Counted from the stretch's first letter, positions 1 through 8,541 are shown. The stretch is 64,000 nt of DNA from Lentzea aerocolonigenes (GCF_000974445.1 NZ_BBOJ01000012.1:186001-250000), one strand, 5' to 3'. A program made the numbers and translations. Notes: generated by a model not told the origin, from the sequence alone.

Positions 1-341
1 CCGTTGATCACGCCGGTCAGGTTCACGGCGAGCGCCACGTCCCACTTGGCGTAGGTGAGCTCCTCGACGGCCGAGTGCGGCACGATCCCCGCGTTGTTGA
101 ACAGCAGGTCCACCGGCCCCAGCGTCCGTTCAACCGAGTCGGCGGCCGCGGCGAACGCGTCGCGGTCCCGAACGTCCAGCCGGAACGTCTCCACGGGCGC
201 CAGTTCTCCGGCCGCGCGGGCCAGCGCGGGCTCGTCCACGTCGGCCAGCGCGAGCTTCACGCCCCGCTTGCCCAGCGCCCGTGCGATTCCCAGACCGATA
301 CCCCTCGCGCCGCCGGTGATGAACGCGACCGAACCCCTCAT
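1..341 (-). CDS. SDR family oxidoreductase, C-terminus cut by window edge
   Basis: This is the N-terminal 113 codons of a short-chain dehydrogenase/reductase, read from an ATG at 341 and running off the left edge. The N-terminus has the Rossmann cofactor motif TGGARGIG at residues 9-16. An NNAG motif follows near residue 88, and a VNLTGV stretch includes the conserved helix-4 Asn. The Ser-Tyr-Lys active site lies outside the window, so the substrate cannot be guessed. The acidic residue after beta-2 (ADVDE) favours NAD(H) over NADP(H), by family knowledge. It is divergent from the MFS gene, with about 60 bases between the two starts. Confidence 0.85.
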   Translation of the reverse strand, partial: MRGSVAFITGGARGIGLGIARALGKRGVKLALADVDEPALARAAGELAPVETFRLDVRDRDAFAAAADSVERTLGPVDLLFNNAGIVPHSAVEELTYAKWDVALAVNLTGVIN

Positions 342-351
342 GAGACCACCT

Positions 352-388
352 CTGTGTTGATCTGCCATCTCTATGTTGACGAACACAG
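352..388. promoter_or_regulatory. Candidate TetR operator between SDR and MFS genes
   Basis: The 60-base divergent spacer holds a short imperfect palindrome, TGTT-GACG-AACA, at 374-385. It lies inside a wider inverted repeat, CTGTGTT at 352-358 and AACACAG at 382-388. TetR regulators commonly bind such palindromes next to the genes they control, and a TetR gene ends this operon. Binding is inferred from position and symmetry only. Confidence 0.35.
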
Positions 389-401
389 TAGCCTGCTCAG
401 C

Positions 402-1637
402 ATGGAGATGACACTCAGCGAGGTGCTGTCCACCGGTGGCCGCGCGACGCTCGGGGTGTTCGTGGGCCTCCAGGTCCTGGACAGCGTCGACAACGTGATG
501 TTCGTGGTCTTCGCCCCGGAGATCCGCGAGTCGCTCGGCCTCAGCACCGCGGCCGTCGGTGTCGTCGGCGCCCTCGCGGGCGTGATGGTCGCGCTCGCCG
601 CGCTGCCGCTCGGCCTGCTGGGAGACCGGCGCCGCCGCACGACGATCGCCGGCGTCGCCACGCTCGTGTGGGCTGCCGCGGCCGCCGTGCTCGGGCTGGT
701 CCAGAACGTCTGGCAGGCGGCCGCGGTCAGGGTCGTCGCGGGCATCGGGAAGGCCAACGAGGGCCCGATCCAGGCGTCACTGCTGGTCGACGCCTATCCC
801 CCGGCCGGACGCGGACGGGTGCTGGGCCTGCACCGCGGCGGCCAGCCGTTGGGCATCGTCACCGGACCGCTGCTGGCGGCCGCGTTCGCGGCGTTCATCC
901 CCGAGGAGCACGAGCCGTGGCGCTGGGCGTTCGCGTTCCTGGCCGTGCCGGCGCTGCTGCTCGGGCTGGCCGCGTTCCGCCTTCCCGAACCGGTTCGCGC
1001 GCACGCCTCACCACGAGGTGCGTTCGCACGCCTGGCGAAGATCCCTGCTCTCGTGCGGGTGATGGTCGCGCTCGGCACGTTCGGCATGTGCGTGACCACG
1101 GTGCCGATCTACCTCAACGTCGTGCTGGAGGACGACCTCGGGCAGGGTGCGGCGGCCCGCGGTGTGATCACCTCCGTCTGCGCGGTCGGCGGCCTGGCCG
1201 GTGCCGCGCTCGGCGGAGCGTTGAGCGATCGACTGTTCCGGCGCAGCCCCAAGGCGTGCGTGCACCTGGCGGCGGTCGCGCTGACGTTGCTGGGCATCGG
1301 GTTCGCGGTGCAGGCGCACGCGCCGGACGTCACCACGTACGTCGTGATCGGGATCGTCACCCAGGGCATGACCTTCGCCGGCGTCATCGCGCTGAGCCTG
1401 GTGGTGGCCTCGGTGACGCCGGAGGAGATCCGCGCGACCGCCTTCGCCCTCGTCGGCGTGTCCGTGGCGCTCGTCGGCGGGCTCGGCGGCGCGCTGCTGA
1501 CCGGTGCGGCGGAACAGCTCTGGGGTGTGCGAACCGCGATCACGGTGGTCGCACCGGCCGCGTCGGCGACCGCGGGACTCGTGCTGATCTTCGCCGCGCG
1601 GCACGTGCTCCGCGACATCGCACGGGTCGTACGATGA
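402..1637 (+). CDS. MFS transporter
   Basis: A 411-residue major facilitator superfamily permease. Hydrophobic segments are spaced as expected for about 12 membrane helices, and the loop after helix 2 has the MFS signature GLLGDRRRR. The frame stays open further upstream, but hydrophobic MFS-like sequence begins just after the ATG at 402, and the region before it is the divergent SDR. I see no clear ribosome site, so the transcript may be leaderless. The stop overlaps the start of the TetR gene (ATGA), so the two are coupled. The likely role is drug or metabolite efflux repressed by the TetR partner; the substrate is unknown. Confidence 0.85.
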   Translation: MEMTLSEVLSTGGRATLGVFVGLQVLDSVDNVMFVVFAPEIRESLGLSTAAVGVVGALAGVMVALAALPLGLLGDRRRRTTIAGVATLVWAAAAAVLGLVQNVWQAAAVRVVAGIGKANEGPIQASLLVDAYPPAGRGRVLGLHRGGQPLGIVTGPLLAAAFAAFIPEEHEPWRWAFAFLAVPALLLGLAAFRLPEPVRAHASPRGAFARLAKIPALVRVMVALGTFGMCVTTVPIYLNVVLEDDLGQGAAARGVITSVCAVGGLAGAALGGALSDRLFRRSPKACVHLAAVALTLLGIGFAVQAHAPDVTTYVVIGIVTQGMTFAGVIALSLVVASVTPEEIRATAFALVGVSVALVGGLGGALLTGAAEQLWGVRTAITVVAPAASATAGLVLIFAARHVLRDIARVVR

Positions 1638-2254
1638 TCGCCGTGAACTCACCGGGACAGCGCCGGATCGACGAGATCGGCGACGAGAGCCGCCGCCGCA
1701 TCCTGGACGCCGCCGAGGAGCTCTTCGCCGAACGCGGGTTCGACCGGACGTCCTTTGTGGACATCGCGAAGCGGTCGGGCATCAGCCGCGGCTCGATCCC
1801 GTGGCACTTCAAGAACAAGGACGGCCTCGTGATGGCCGTGGTCGAGCGCGCCGTCGAACGGATCTGGCCCGCCGAGCGCTACGAGTCCGTCCCGTCGCTG
1901 CGCGAGGTGTTCGCGGAGACCGCGGAGCTCCTGCGCAGCGGCAACTCGGCGCTGGTGTTCATGATCCTGGTCGAGGCGCTCGGCGAACGCGGAGTCGTGC
2001 ACGACCAGTACCGGGACTTCTTCGCCCGGCGGCGCGAGGGCATCGAGGTGCTGCTGCGCCTGAAACGCCCCGAGGGCGTCGATCCGGAGACCGCCGCCAG
2101 GCAGGAGCGCGCCGCCGCCGTGGCGCTCAACGGCGCGCTGCTCGGCATCCACCTCCAGGCCCTCGTGGACCCGGAGAACGTCGACCTCGACGCCGCGCTG
2201 GTGTCGGTCGCGACGATGTTCGACCGCAACCTCGCCGACGTCTGGCGGAGTTAG
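1634..2254 (+). CDS. TetR/AcrR family transcriptional regulator
   Basis: A 206-residue regulator. The N-terminal TetR DNA-binding domain (about residues 18-65) has the typical RRRILDAAEELFAERGF start and a recognition-helix region ending in FKNKDGLV. The remainder is a helical ligand-binding domain with no recognisable ligand. The ATG overlaps the MFS stop by four bases, which indicates translational coupling and suggests that it controls the transporter, probably through the palindrome at 374-385. A GTG nine bases downstream is an alternative start. Its stop codon overlaps that of the convergent decarboxylase gene. Confidence 0.88.
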   Translation: MIAVNSPGQRRIDEIGDESRRRILDAAEELFAERGFDRTSFVDIAKRSGISRGSIPWHFKNKDGLVMAVVERAVERIWPAERYESVPSLREVFAETAELLRSGNSALVFMILVEALGERGVVHDQYRDFFARRREGIEVLLRLKRPEGVDPETAARQERAAAVALNGALLGIHLQALVDPENVDLDAALVSVATMFDRNLADVWRS

Positions 2255-3636
2255 CGGTGCAGTCGTTCGAGGATCAGGTCGATGTCGGCCGTGCTCGTCC
2301 GGTGGTTGGTGATGCACGCCCGGATGCCGCGCTTCCCCGCCACCACCACGGGTCCGAGCAACGCGACGTTCTCGGCAGCCAGCGTTTCGAGCACCGCAGC
2401 CGGTGAGGCACCGTCGACCGCGAAGCACACCGCGGTCAACGTGACCGGAGCGAGCAGCGTGAGTCCCGGCGTGGCCTCGATGCCGCGACCGAGACGTTGC
2501 GCCAGTTCCAACGTGCGCTCGTTGGCGGCGCGGAAAGCCTCCACACCGAACGCCTGCAACGCGCTCCACACCTTGAAAGCCTTGAAGTTGCGGGAAAGCT
2601 GCGGCCCGTAGTCCATGTAGTCGGTCATCAGCTCGTCGTCGGCGACCGTCAGGTACGAGGAGTCGAACGCGTGCGCGTCGCGCAGCTTGGCGCCGTCACG
2701 CACGAGCACGCACCCGGCTTCCAGCGACGCGAACAGCAGTTTGTGCGGATCGAGAGTGATCGAGTCGGCGCGCGCACATCCGCCCATGAGCGGACGCATG
2801 TCCTCCGACAGCAGGAAAAGCGCTCCGTAGGCACCATCGACGTGCAGCCACAGGTCCTCCGCCGCGCACAAGTCGGCGATCGCGTCGAGCGGGTCCACCG
2901 ATCCGGTCGACACCGTGCCGCAGGTGGCCACCACGCACCACGGCCGCAGCCCGTCTCGCCGGTCCTGCTCGATCGCGGCGCGCAGTGCGTGCACGTCCAT
3001 GCGGTGCCGCTCGTCGGTGCGGACGTGCCGCACGTTGTCCAGTCCGATGCCCAGGATCGCGGCGGCCTTGTCGACGCTGCGGTGCGCTTCCACGGACGTG
3101 TAGACGACGAGCGGTGCCGCGTCGCGTTGCAGTCCGGTGGCGTGGAAGTCGGGCACGCGGTCGTGCAGCGCGGTGGTGAGCGCCTGGAGCGTGGCGAGCG
3201 AGCCGCCACCGGTCAGAATGCCTTTGGACGTCGGGGGAAACCCGACCACCGACGCCAGCCACTCGAGCACCGCCCGCTCCACGACGCTCGCGGCCGGCGA
3301 GAGTTGCCAGAAGTTGCAGTTCTGGTTGATCGCGGCGGCGACCGCCTCGGCGTAGGGCGCGATGCCGTTGGGCGGGCCGAGGACGTAGGCCAGGAACCGC
3401 GGGTGCGCCACCGTCGTCGAGTTGGGCAGGATCGTGTCCTCCCAGCGGTCGAACAGAGCGTCCACCCCGATCCCACGCTCCGGCATCGGGGTGGTCAGCA
3501 GCTCCGTCAGTCGCGCGCGGTCGAGGGCGGGCAGCACGTCGGCCTTGGGCAGGCCGCGCTCGTAGCCGTCCAGCAGCGCGACGAGCCGGGCTCCGGCCCT
3601 GTCGCGTTCGTCGTCGGTCAGCAGCAGTTCGTTCAC
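2251..3636 (-). CDS. Pyridoxal-dependent group II (aromatic amino acid type) decarboxylase
   Basis: A 461-residue PLP enzyme of the aromatic-L-amino-acid/glutamate decarboxylase fold. Seen directly: TGGGSLA at residues 142-148, the cofactor Asp in HVDGAYG (265-271), and DPHK with Lys299 as the expected Schiff-base lysine. Members decarboxylate tyrosine, DOPA, tryptophan or 2,4-diaminobutyrate; I cannot tell which from sequence alone. The GTG at 3636 is chosen because family-like sequence begins there, although the frame is open far upstream. It is divergent from an Lrp/AsnC gene, which commonly responds to amino acids and may sense the substrate. Confidence 0.85.
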   Translation of the reverse strand: MNELLLTDDERDRAGARLVALLDGYERGLPKADVLPALDRARLTELLTTPMPERGIGVDALFDRWEDTILPNSTTVAHPRFLAYVLGPPNGIAPYAEAVAAAINQNCNFWQLSPAASVVERAVLEWLASVVGFPPTSKGILTGGGSLATLQALTTALHDRVPDFHATGLQRDAAPLVVYTSVEAHRSVDKAAAILGIGLDNVRHVRTDERHRMDVHALRAAIEQDRRDGLRPWCVVATCGTVSTGSVDPLDAIADLCAAEDLWLHVDGAYGALFLLSEDMRPLMGGCARADSITLDPHKLLFASLEAGCVLVRDGAKLRDAHAFDSSYLTVADDELMTDYMDYGPQLSRNFKAFKVWSALQAFGVEAFRAANERTLELAQRLGRGIEATPGLTLLAPVTLTAVCFAVDGASPAAVLETLAAENVALLGPVVVAGKRGIRACITNHRTSTADIDLILERLHR

Positions 3637-3717
3637 GTCAAGCAGATTATGCCGCACGACCTGGCATGCGATTGCTACTTCCACCCTGCTCAGCGCGGTT
3701 CGTGGCATGATCTGCCG
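3637..3717. promoter_or_regulatory. Divergent promoter region, decarboxylase/Lrp
   Basis: An 81-base spacer between two divergent starts. It is less GC-rich than its surroundings and contains two GGCATG hexamers, at 3663-3668 and 3704-3709. Lrp proteins often bind several sites in such spacers. No exact operator can be assigned from sequence alone. Confidence 0.3.
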
Positions 3718-4149
3718 GTGGACCGCATCGATCGCGCAATCATCCGCCACCTCCAGCGGGACGGGCGGCTCAGCAACACCGAGCTGGCCGACAAGGTGGG
3801 CCTGACGCCGTCGCCGTGCCTGCGCCGGGTGCGGGCGCTGGAGGACGCCGGGGTGATCACCGGCTACCACGCCGCCGTCGACCCGGTCGCCCTCGGCCGC
3901 GGCTTCCGCGTCCTCGTGCACATCGAGCTCGCCGCGCAGGACACCGCGACCATCGAGGCGTTCGAGGCGCAGATCGCGGAGATCGACGCCGTGGAGTCGT
4001 GCGTGCGGATGTTCGGGCAGCCCGACTACCACCTGTGGGTCGCCGTCTCGGACATCGCCGCCTACGAGCAGCTCTACATGTCGGCGCTCACCGGGCTGCC
4101 GGGCGTGGCCCGCACCAACTCGCAGTTCCCGATGAAGACCGTGAAGTGA
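3718..4149 (+). CDS. Lrp/AsnC family transcriptional regulator
   Basis: A 143-residue protein with the classic two-domain layout. An N-terminal winged HTH covers about residues 1-60 (RIDRAIIRHLQRDGRLSN, then LTPSPCLRRVRALE). A C-terminal RAM/AsnC ligand-binding ferredoxin-like domain covers about 65-143. The start is a GTG at 3718; the long open frame upstream lies over the decarboxylase gene on the other strand and is not real. Family members bind amino acids and form dimers or octamers. The divergent decarboxylase is its most likely target. Confidence 0.88.
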   Translation: MDRIDRAIIRHLQRDGRLSNTELADKVGLTPSPCLRRVRALEDAGVITGYHAAVDPVALGRGFRVLVHIELAAQDTATIEAFEAQIAEIDAVESCVRMFGQPDYHLWVAVSDIAAYEQLYMSALTGLPGVARTNSQFPMKTVK

Positions 4150-4186
4150 TTGGCGAACGGGGTCCCGGCGGAGTCATGCTGGTCGG

Positions 4187-4315
4187 ATGACGAAGGAAGA
4201 GGCACTCAGCAAGCAGGAGAACACCGAACGCGTGGTCACCGCCCGGTCCGGGCTCGGTCTCCTGGCCGGACTCGTCGTGCTCTGGGTCGTGCTGCGCTGG
4301 ATCAGGCACGGCTAG
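4187..4315 (+). CDS. Small single-pass membrane protein
   Basis: A 42-residue frame: a charged N-terminus (MTKEEALSKQENTERVV), then one hydrophobic segment (about residues 22-38, GLGLLAGLVVLWVVLRW) and a basic tail. It follows the Lrp gene by 37 bases, and its TAG overlaps the stop of the convergent phosphatase gene. The amphipathic-then-membrane pattern looks like a real small protein rather than noise, but I recognise no family. Confidence 0.45.
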   Translation: MTKEEALSKQENTERVVTARSGLGLLAGLVVLWVVLRWIRHG

Positions 4316-5529
4316 GTTCCCCGGACGGTCAACGACTTCTCGCGGTCGTGCTGCCACTCCACCAGCAGCGCGCTCGCGTCGTCCTGCAGGCGGCCGCTCT
4401 GGTGGTCGAGCACGGTGCGCATCAACCGCCGCAACGTCTCGGGCGCCGAGCAGCCGTCGGCCTCGCGGCGGATCACGAAGTCCGCGAACCGCTTCAGGCC
4501 GAACTGGCGGCCGCGGCTGTCCCGCGCCTCGACGATGCCGTCGGTGTAGAAGAGCAGGCGGTCGCCGGGTTCGAGGTGCTCGCGGCACAGCACCGGCGTC
4601 GTGGGCAGGCGGAAGCCCATCGGCGGTGACGGCTTGCACGAAAGCTGGCGGACCCACCTGCCCTGGCGGATCAGCAGCGGTGGTGGATGGCCCCGGTTGA
4701 CCCAGCTGAGCACGCCGGTGCGGTAGTCGAGGTCCGCCAGCACACCGGTCGCGAACCTGAGGCCGCCGAACTGCTCGCCGATCACCTCGTCCACCGCGAT
4801 GCTCGTCTCGACCAGGCCGAGGCCGCGGCGGCGGTGGTTGCGGCACGCGCCGGTCGCGAGCGCGACGGTCAGGCCGGCCGACTGGTCGTGGCCCATGGCG
4901 TCGAACATCGACAGGTGCACGATGTCACCGGTGATCGCGTAGTCCACGGCGTCGCCGCCGATCTCGTACGCGGGTTCCAGGACGGCGGTGAGCACCAGGT
5001 TGTTGGTCGCGAACGTGAGCGGTGGCATCAGCGGCCACACGACCTCGGAGGCGACGGTCATCGGCCGGGTGCGCACGAGCCGCTGGTAGGTGTCGCTGTG
5101 CGGTCGTTTGCTCACCAGCATCAGGCCCACGAGCGAGGCCAACGCCTTCAGGCGGTCCACAGTGGACCTGGAGTCGTCGGGGGCGACGGCACCGAGCACG
5201 CCGAGGCGTTCGGTCCCGTCCAGCAGCGGGATCCAGAAGTGGCGGCCGCCGTCGCACGCGGTCGTGATCAGGGCGACGTCCCGGAAGGCCCTCCCCGCGA
5301 GGCTCGCGTCCACCGGAAACCTGCGCACACCACCGGGATCGAGCGTGACGAGCGACTCCTCGCGCAGGTCGGTCAGCATGATCAGGATCTCGGAGAACCC
5401 CGCGGCGGCTGCGCGCTGCCCCACCAGCCCGGGCAGCTGCTCCAAGGTGATGAGGTGGCTGTCCTCGAGCAGGTCGGCGAGCATGACGAACGACGGGTCG
5501 TCCGTGGGCGCTCCTCCTCCCGGATCCAT
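4312..5529 (-). CDS. PP2C-type SpoIIE/RsbU phosphatase with GAF-like sensor region
   Basis: A 405-residue protein. The N-terminal half (about 1-170) looks like a GAF-type sensor. The C-terminal half is a SpoIIE-family Ser/Thr phosphatase, with EIGGDAVDY, FDAMGHDQSAG and a terminal DDASALLV carrying metal-binding Asp residues. Such enzymes dephosphorylate STAS anti-anti-sigma proteins in partner switching. Its upstream neighbour, ending 10 bases before this ATG, is a STAS protein. The usual GHG after the second metal Asp is GHD here, and the GGDWYD-like motif is GGDAVDY, so activity may be altered. The ATG at 5529 avoids overlap with the STAS gene. Confidence 0.85.
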   Translation of the reverse strand: MDPGGGAPTDDPSFVMLADLLEDSHLITLEQLPGLVGQRAAAAGFSEILIMLTDLREESLVTLDPGGVRRFPVDASLAGRAFRDVALITTACDGGRHFWIPLLDGTERLGVLGAVAPDDSRSTVDRLKALASLVGLMLVSKRPHSDTYQRLVRTRPMTVASEVVWPLMPPLTFATNNLVLTAVLEPAYEIGGDAVDYAITGDIVHLSMFDAMGHDQSAGLTVALATGACRNHRRRGLGLVETSIAVDEVIGEQFGGLRFATGVLADLDYRTGVLSWVNRGHPPPLLIRQGRWVRQLSCKPSPPMGFRLPTTPVLCREHLEPGDRLLFYTDGIVEARDSRGRQFGLKRFADFVIRREADGCSAPETLRRLMRTVLDHQSGRLQDDASALLVEWQHDREKSLTVRGT

Positions 5530-5539
5530 TGCAGACTGA

Positions 5540-5908
5540 CTAGGCAGGCACCTCCGCAAGCGCGTCCAGCACGCACGACTGCACACCCAGCACGTCCACG
5601 ACCTCCAGCACCTGCAACGGCCGCAGCACCGCGGCACTGGTCGCGACGACCACGAGCACGCTGCCCCGCCGCAGGCACAGGTCCTGGTGGTTCAGCAGCA
5701 GACCGATGCCTTCCGCGCCGAGGAACCTCAGGCCCGTCAGGTCCACCACGACCGGGGAGGGAGGGACGACCGAACACACCGCGGCGCCCAGGCGGTCGGA
5801 CAACTCGTCCGCCGTCGCGCAGTCGAGCTCACCGGCGACCTGCACCACGACGGCGGCCCCCACGGTCTCACTGGTGGCGCGGAAGGGAACTTCACCGTCG
5901 GTGAGCAC
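5540..5908 (-). CDS. STAS domain protein (anti-anti-sigma factor-like)
   Basis: A 122-residue single STAS domain (VVVQVAGELDCATADEL at the front, VVVDLTGLRFLGAEGIGLL in the middle). Classical anti-sigma antagonists carry DSSG here, where the first Ser is phosphorylated; this protein has GAEG, so that Ser is Ala and the next residue is Glu. It therefore cannot be switched by phosphorylation at the usual place. The GTG start at 5908 has an AGGAGG ribosome site about nine bases away. It sits in one operon ahead of the phosphatase and is divergent from the MEDS/HATPase gene. Confidence 0.85.
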   Translation of the reverse strand: MLTDGEVPFRATSETVGAAVVVQVAGELDCATADELSDRLGAAVCSVVPPSPVVVDLTGLRFLGAEGIGLLLNHQDLCLRRGSVLVVVATSAAVLRPLQVLEVVDVLGVQSCVLDALAEVPA

Positions 5909-6079
5909 GCGGCAACCTCCTGATGGACGGCACGACCGTCACACGGGGGCTGGCTGCTCAACCCGGTCCGACCGTAGCGCAGTCCACGTGACCGCGCCGA
6001 CCGCCGGGCACGGGGAGAACCGGCCTGTCACCAGGTTCGCTCGGATGGCCCACCGAAAGCGCGCGTAGCATCGGTCGTC

Positions 6080-6997
6080 GTGACCGGTTTCTTCCACGAG
6101 ACCGCCTTCTACGGCGCCGACGACGAGTTCCTCGCGCTCGTGGTGCCGTTCCTCGAGGACGGCCTGCGCGCGGGCCAACCCACCGTGGTCGCGTGCGCCG
6201 AGGAGAACACCGCTCTGCTGCGAGGTGCGCTCGGAGACACCTCGGTCATGTACCTGCCGGGCGCGGACCAGTACGCACGGCCGTCGGAGGCCATCTCCAC
6301 CTACCGCGACCTGTTCCACGACCACACCCGCGGCGGCGCCACGCAGATGCGCGCCGTCGGCGACGTGCCGCATCCCGGTGTCGGTGTGCGGTGGGACTGG
6401 TGGGCCCGCTACGAGGCCGCGGCCAACCAGGTGTACGCCGAGTTCCCGGTGTGGGGCCTGTGCCCGTACGACACCAGGACGACGCCGGCGGACGTGCTCG
6501 CGGACGTGGTGCGCACGCACCCCAACATCGCCTCCCCGTCCGGCGCACGAGTGGTGAACCCCGGCTTCCTGGAGGGCCTCCCCCACTCCGCGCAGGTCCC
6601 CGACGTGCTGGAACAGGGGTGTCCGCTGGTCGAGCTCGTCGACCCGACCGCCGGCGGTGTGCGCGCGGCCGTCAGCGCGGCGATCGGCACGACGAGGCTG
6701 AGCGAGGACGACAAGCACGACGTGGTCTACGCGGCGAGCGAGATCGTCACGAACGGCCTGACGTACGGCGTCGCCCCGATCCGGTTCCGGCTGTGGGCGG
6801 ACGAGGGGCGCGTGGTCGTGGCGGTGACGGACAGGGGTCCCGGCCCCTCGGACCCGCTGGCGGGCCTGGTGCCGACCACCGCGACCGAGTCGGCGGGGCT
6901 CGGGTTGTGGATCCTGCACCGCACGTGCGACTACGTGTCGATGGGCCGTGACGCCGAGGGGTTCACCGTGCGGGCGAGCGTCGGCGGCCACACGTAG
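6080..6997 (+). CDS. MEDS domain plus HATPase (anti-sigma kinase-like) regulator
   Basis: A 305-residue protein. The N-terminal half (about 1-175) matches the MEDS sensory layout (FFHETAFYGADDEFLALVVPFLEDGL opening, split here as two short runs: FFHETAFYG and FLALVVPFLEDGL). The C-terminal part (about 190-300) is an RsbW-like ATPase with an N-box (ASEIVTNGL), a G1-like DRGPGP and a GLGLW G2 region. Such proteins act as anti-sigma kinases or switch partners. Together with the divergent STAS and SpoIIE genes it makes a compact partner-switching module. The last 67 bases overlap the 3-prime end of the convergent gene at 6931-7431. Confidence 0.82.
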   Translation: MTGFFHETAFYGADDEFLALVVPFLEDGLRAGQPTVVACAEENTALLRGALGDTSVMYLPGADQYARPSEAISTYRDLFHDHTRGGATQMRAVGDVPHPGVGVRWDWWARYEAAANQVYAEFPVWGLCPYDTRTTPADVLADVVRTHPNIASPSGARVVNPGFLEGLPHSAQVPDVLEQGCPLVELVDPTAGGVRAAVSAAIGTTRLSEDDKHDVVYAASEIVTNGLTYGVAPIRFRLWADEGRVVVAVTDRGPGPSDPLAGLVPTTATESAGLGLWILHRTCDYVSMGRDAEGFTVRASVGGHT

Positions 6998-7431
6998 GGC
7001 AGGTCGTCCGGCACGTCCGGGAAGAACCGGCGGTAGTGCTCGGGATCCTTGCGCACCAGCGCCGACTGGTGACTGCGGTGTAGCGCCTCATCCCCCAGCC
7101 AGTTCGGCAGGTCGCCCGCGACGGCCAGTTCCTCCTGGGTGCGCACCGCCACGACCTGCTTCGCGCGCGCCAGGTCGGACCGCATCGTCGCCTCGCACGT
7201 GTCCTGGAACCCCAGCTCCCGCCACACCGCGCAGATCTCCACGCCGTACCGCACGAGCGCTTCCTCGTGACCGGTCCACATCCGCACCGCCGGGTGGTGG
7301 CGCCAGCCGTGACCCGGCACCACCAGCGCCCGCTGGATCTGCAGCGCCTCGACCCGTTGCTTGCCGAGCCGCCGCCTGTCCAGCACTCGGGCGGTGGCGG
7401 CGAAGTCCGGGTACGGCAGGAACGTCTGCAC
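6931..7431 (-). CDS. MSMEG_6728 family protein (pyrimidine-dimer glycosylase-like)
   Basis: A 166-residue protein opening MQTFLPYPDF, followed by ARVLDRRRLGKQRVEALQ. I recognise this as the MSMEG_6728 / pyrimidine dimer DNA glycosylase-like family, in which the N-terminal Arg-rich helix resembles the T4 endonuclease V active-site region. DNA repair function is inferred from the family and not demonstrated. The GTG start lies three bases from the stop of the stress-protein gene upstream, so the two form an operon. Its last 67 bases overlap the MEDS gene on the other strand. Confidence 0.75.
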   Translation of the reverse strand: MQTFLPYPDFAATARVLDRRRLGKQRVEALQIQRALVVPGHGWRHHPAVRMWTGHEEALVRYGVEICAVWRELGFQDTCEATMRSDLARAKQVVAVRTQEELAVAGDLPNWLGDEALHRSHQSALVRKDPEHYRRFFPDVPDDLPYVWPPTLARTVNPSASRPIDT

Positions 7432-7434
7432 GGG

Positions 7435-7899
7435 TCAGAGCACGTACTTCGCGGCCCCGGCGGCCTGCGCCCTGTCGACGTGCACCTCGTAGCGCTGCGC
7501 CTGCAGGGTCATGACGCTCGAGAAGTCACGCTGCCCGCGCGTGCTCCAGTGCGCGACGAACCCGAAGACCGCACCCCAGAACGCACCGATCACGAGACTG
7601 ATCAGCAGCATCCACACCCAGGCGGCACCGGCGGTGAAGAGCCCGAACAGCAGTCCGATGAAGACACCGAACCAGGCTCCGCTCGCCGCACCGGCGGCGG
7701 CGGCCCTGCCCCGGGTCATGCGGCCGGTCACCTGCTCGACGGTGCGCACGCCCTCGCCGACGATCCGCACGCTCTCCACCGGGAAGCCGTCGTCGGACAT
7801 CCGGTCGACGAGCCGCTGGGCGGCGGCGTAGTCGGGGAAGCTCGCCAGCACGCTGGACTCGGTGGCGGCCGGCGCGGTCACGTTCTGTTCGATTTCCAC
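7435..7899 (-). CDS. General stress protein 17M-like membrane protein
   Basis: A 154-residue protein. An N-terminal ferredoxin-like domain of the general-stress-protein 17M/YflT type (SFPDYAAAQRLVDRMSDDGF, about residues 24-43) is followed by a Gly/Ala-rich double membrane segment (about 70-115) and a polar tail. This layout is common in actinobacteria and linked to general stress responses. The GTG start is at 7899. It leads a two-gene operon with the MSMEG_6728-type gene and lies close to the partner-switching module, a typical controller of stress sigma factors. Confidence 0.75.
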   Translation of the reverse strand: MEIEQNVTAPAATESSVLASFPDYAAAQRLVDRMSDDGFPVESVRIVGEGVRTVEQVTGRMTRGRAAAAGAASGAWFGVFIGLLFGLFTAGAAWVWMLLISLVIGAFWGAVFGFVAHWSTRGQRDFSSVMTLQAQRYEVHVDRAQAAGAAKYVL

Positions 7900-7908
7900 A
7901 CCGGACGG

Positions 7909-8319
7909 CTACCCGCGCGCGCGACGCGCAAACAGCGTCCCGATCACCAGGAGTACCGCGCCCGAAGCGAGAAACGCCAGGTCATAGGCCAGTTGATCAG
8001 GACCTGGACGGACGTGGTGGATGCCCAGGACCTGGTGGTCGATCAGCCCCTCGACGAGGTTGAACACGCCCCACCCCGCGAGGATCCCGCCGAGCAGCAC
8101 CCGTTCCGGCAACGGCGCCCGCCGGTTCAGCAACGCCACCCCCACCAGCACGATGACCAGGCACAGCAGGTGGAACAACCCGTCGCCGACCATCATCAGC
8201 GTCACGTCCTCACGCGGGTACCAGCCGGACAACACGTGGTGCCAACCGAGCAGCTGATGCGCCACGATTCCGTCCAGGAACCCGCCGATCCCCACTCCGA
8301 GCACCAATGCCGCGAGCAT
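7909..8319 (-). CDS. DUF2243 family membrane protein
   Basis: A 136-residue membrane protein with about four helices and DUF2243-type motifs (GGFLDGIVAHQLLGWHH, and GLIDHQVLGIHHV near residue 91). The paired His residues suggest metal or haem contact, but the function is unknown. The ATG overlaps the stop of the NRAMP remnant upstream (TGATG); a GTG at 8322 is an alternative. The coupling shows that this gene was once the second gene of an NRAMP-DUF2243 operon whose first gene is now destroyed. Confidence 0.8.
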   Translation of the reverse strand: MLAALVLGVGIGGFLDGIVAHQLLGWHHVLSGWYPREDVTLMMVGDGLFHLLCLVIVLVGVALLNRRAPLPERVLLGGILAGWGVFNLVEGLIDHQVLGIHHVRPGPDQLAYDLAFLASGAVLLVIGTLFARRARG

Positions 8320-8541
8320 CACCCGGTCACCGCCCTCACCAGCAGGAACAGGTTCAACGCGGAGATCACCAGCGCCGCCACCGCACCGGCCGCCGTCGCC
8401 GTGCGCCGGTTCGCCGACGCGCCCATCACGTCCCGGCGCCTCGCCAGCAGCACCATCGGCACGAGCGCGAACGGGATCCCGAACGACAGCACGACCTGGC
8501 TCAGCACCAGCGCTTTCGTCGGGTCGACGCCGAGCCCGAGC
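8319..8541 (-). pseudogene. NRAMP (MntH-like) divalent metal transporter, C-terminal remnant
   Basis: Only the last 73 or so residues of an NRAMP metal transporter remain. The preserved core reads GVDPTKALVLSQVVLSFGIP, followed by FALVPMVLLARRRDVMG and a final membrane helix. Full-length family members exceed 400 residues. Homology stops at about 8541, where the sequence switches to a SARP gene on the opposite strand. The frame is still open beyond the junction, but it only reads antisense SARP sequence. The remnant cannot transport metal. Confidence 0.8.
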
